Source: Lytechinus pictus
Lineage: Eukaryota > Echinodermata > Echinoidea > Temnopleuroida > Toxopneustidae
NCBI RefSeq assembly: GCF_037042905.1
Contig: NC_087252.1
Coordinates: forward strand, 35,574,556-35,638,555
Direction: 5' to 3'
DNA length: 64,000 nucleotides
The notes beneath the pieces were generated by a model. The model did not search any database. It was not told the DNA's origin and was given only the letters and a program-made list of their open reading frames with translations. This document shows, one piece after another, positions 62,911-64,000 of the stretch (positions are counted from its first letter, which is position 1; the number at the start of each line of letters is the position of its first letter). Made by a program: the position numbers and the translations under genes.

Positions 62911-64000
62911 AGGACTAGATATATTTTACAGAGTTAGTTTATTTGTAGAAATTTACAGATACCGGTATGTATTAATGACATATATATGCTTTAATATTAG
63001 GGGGATGTACACTTTAAATTTCATGGACAGTTAAGCAATTCAATCTCAAAAGATTTAAATTAAATCCTTTTAGAATTATATTCAAATCCACAAAGTTTAA
63101 TTCTACACTGTTCACTAGCCTGTAAGCACAGATTCAATTTTGACACTTTAACCAATAACAGGTCTAGAGTGGAGACTAGATGTCTGTGTAAAATGAGAGC
63201 CAGCCACAGTACATAGTGAATCTAGTCTCACTAATTCAGACTCTACATTTTACACTATGCAAATTGTGAGAAACAAGGGTCTGTACCTGCAGGATAACTA
63301 TTCACATTCGATCTGGATTTATTCTTAATTTTGGAATTTAGAGTGTGTATGGAATTTGAATAGATGATTGGAAATAATTTAGATTGTACTGAATGTAGTT
63401 CATTACAGAAGTTTGAAAAAATCATATTTGAAGTCTCTTAGTTTGTTGTGTGAAATGAAGAATTGTCATTAAATGAATTTAATGGAATTTATCAGTAAAT
63501 TTCTTAGAAATGAATTTATTTGCTGAAAATGATCATTTGGCAAATAAATTAGTCATCAGTTTGGGTTGCAAAATGAGGAATGTTTCTTGGAAATGATATG
63601 CACTTAAAATGATAATCATGCTAACTGAAATGAGTAATTAGTAATTATTTAATGAGTGATAAAATTCAATACAACGCAACGTTCTTTGCTTTGCAAAATT
63701 ATGAATTTATAGTGGTACTAAAATTACAAAATGAGAGATTTCCAAAAATGGTAATATTAGATCAGGTTCAAACATGTGCTTTGATTTTAAAATACATGGT
63801 ATAAATGTTTTTAGTGAAATTTATCTGATTTATATTACTGGTAGTCATTTTACTGATTTACTGATTTCAGTTCAAAGAAGATTCAAATCAATGCAGTTTG
63901 TTTTGGTTTTCACACTTCTAAATTAGGGTGAATTATCTGATTCTATGATTGATAAGGTGACTAAACTTTCCCTGTTTTGAAAAGCATTCGAGAATTTCAT
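62911..64000 (+). other. Probable 3' UTR and downstream AT-rich DNA
   Basis: No further open frame. AATAAA at 63543-63548 is a possible poly(A) signal, but the true 3' end is unknown. A weak inverted-repeat element (63006-63352) lies inside. Confidence 0.4.
63006..63352. mobile_element. Possible MITE in 3' flank
   Basis: ACTTTAAATTTC near the left and GGAATTTAGAGTGT near the right are roughly inverted. The phrase AATCCACAAAGTTTAA also occurs at about 12700 in a similar palindromic stretch, so a repeat family is likely. Confidence 0.35.

Overview
This is metazoan nuclear DNA. It is AT-rich, with short exons bounded by GT/AG signals, long introns, microsatellites, tRNA-derived SINEs and many short inverted-repeat (MITE-like) elements. 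From memory, the repeat styles resemble those of echinoderms, most likely a sea urchin. That assignment is an inference and was not checked by any search.

One host gene on the + strand runs through almost the whole window. Sixteen coding exons (5084 to 62910) join with fully consistent intron phases into 1992 nt, giving 663 residues plus stop; the 5' end is missing. The product matches the C2CD2/C2CD2L (TMEM24) family of ER lipid-transfer proteins. Exons 1-4 give the end of an SMP-like domain, exons 5-9 a C2 domain, exons 9-13 a low-complexity linker, exons 14 and 15 two similar polybasic segments, and the last exon a short C-terminus ending in TGA. A further 30-nt in-frame cassette exon is possible at 30628-30657.

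The main find sits in the intron between the two polybasic exons: a 7505-bp element (50299-57803). It has terminal inverted repeats beginning TAGTCAGGGGCCTTAG, a candidate TAG target duplication, and iterated subterminal motifs in opposite orientation at the two ends. It carries one uninterrupted gene for a 1484-residue protein. That protein combines two N-terminal Cys/His modules, a conserved central region with possible acidic catalytic residues, an XPG/FEN-like (PIN-fold) nuclease signature, and a nine-cysteine CXC tail. This looks like an intact, possibly autonomous DNA transposon of an unfamiliar type.

The other introns are full of repeats. MITE families recur, and one insertion at 6231-6709 has its empty site in the same window. 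A 1.7-kb foldback element, a TIR element carrying its own minisatellite, two minisatellite arrays in opposite orientation, a run of TGACCT motifs and a polypyrimidine/polypurine switch are also present. A recurring theme is local tandem duplication of exon edges: donor regions after exons 2 and 8, a second copy of exon 10 broken by a MITE, and five copies of the acceptor plus polybasic start of exon 15.
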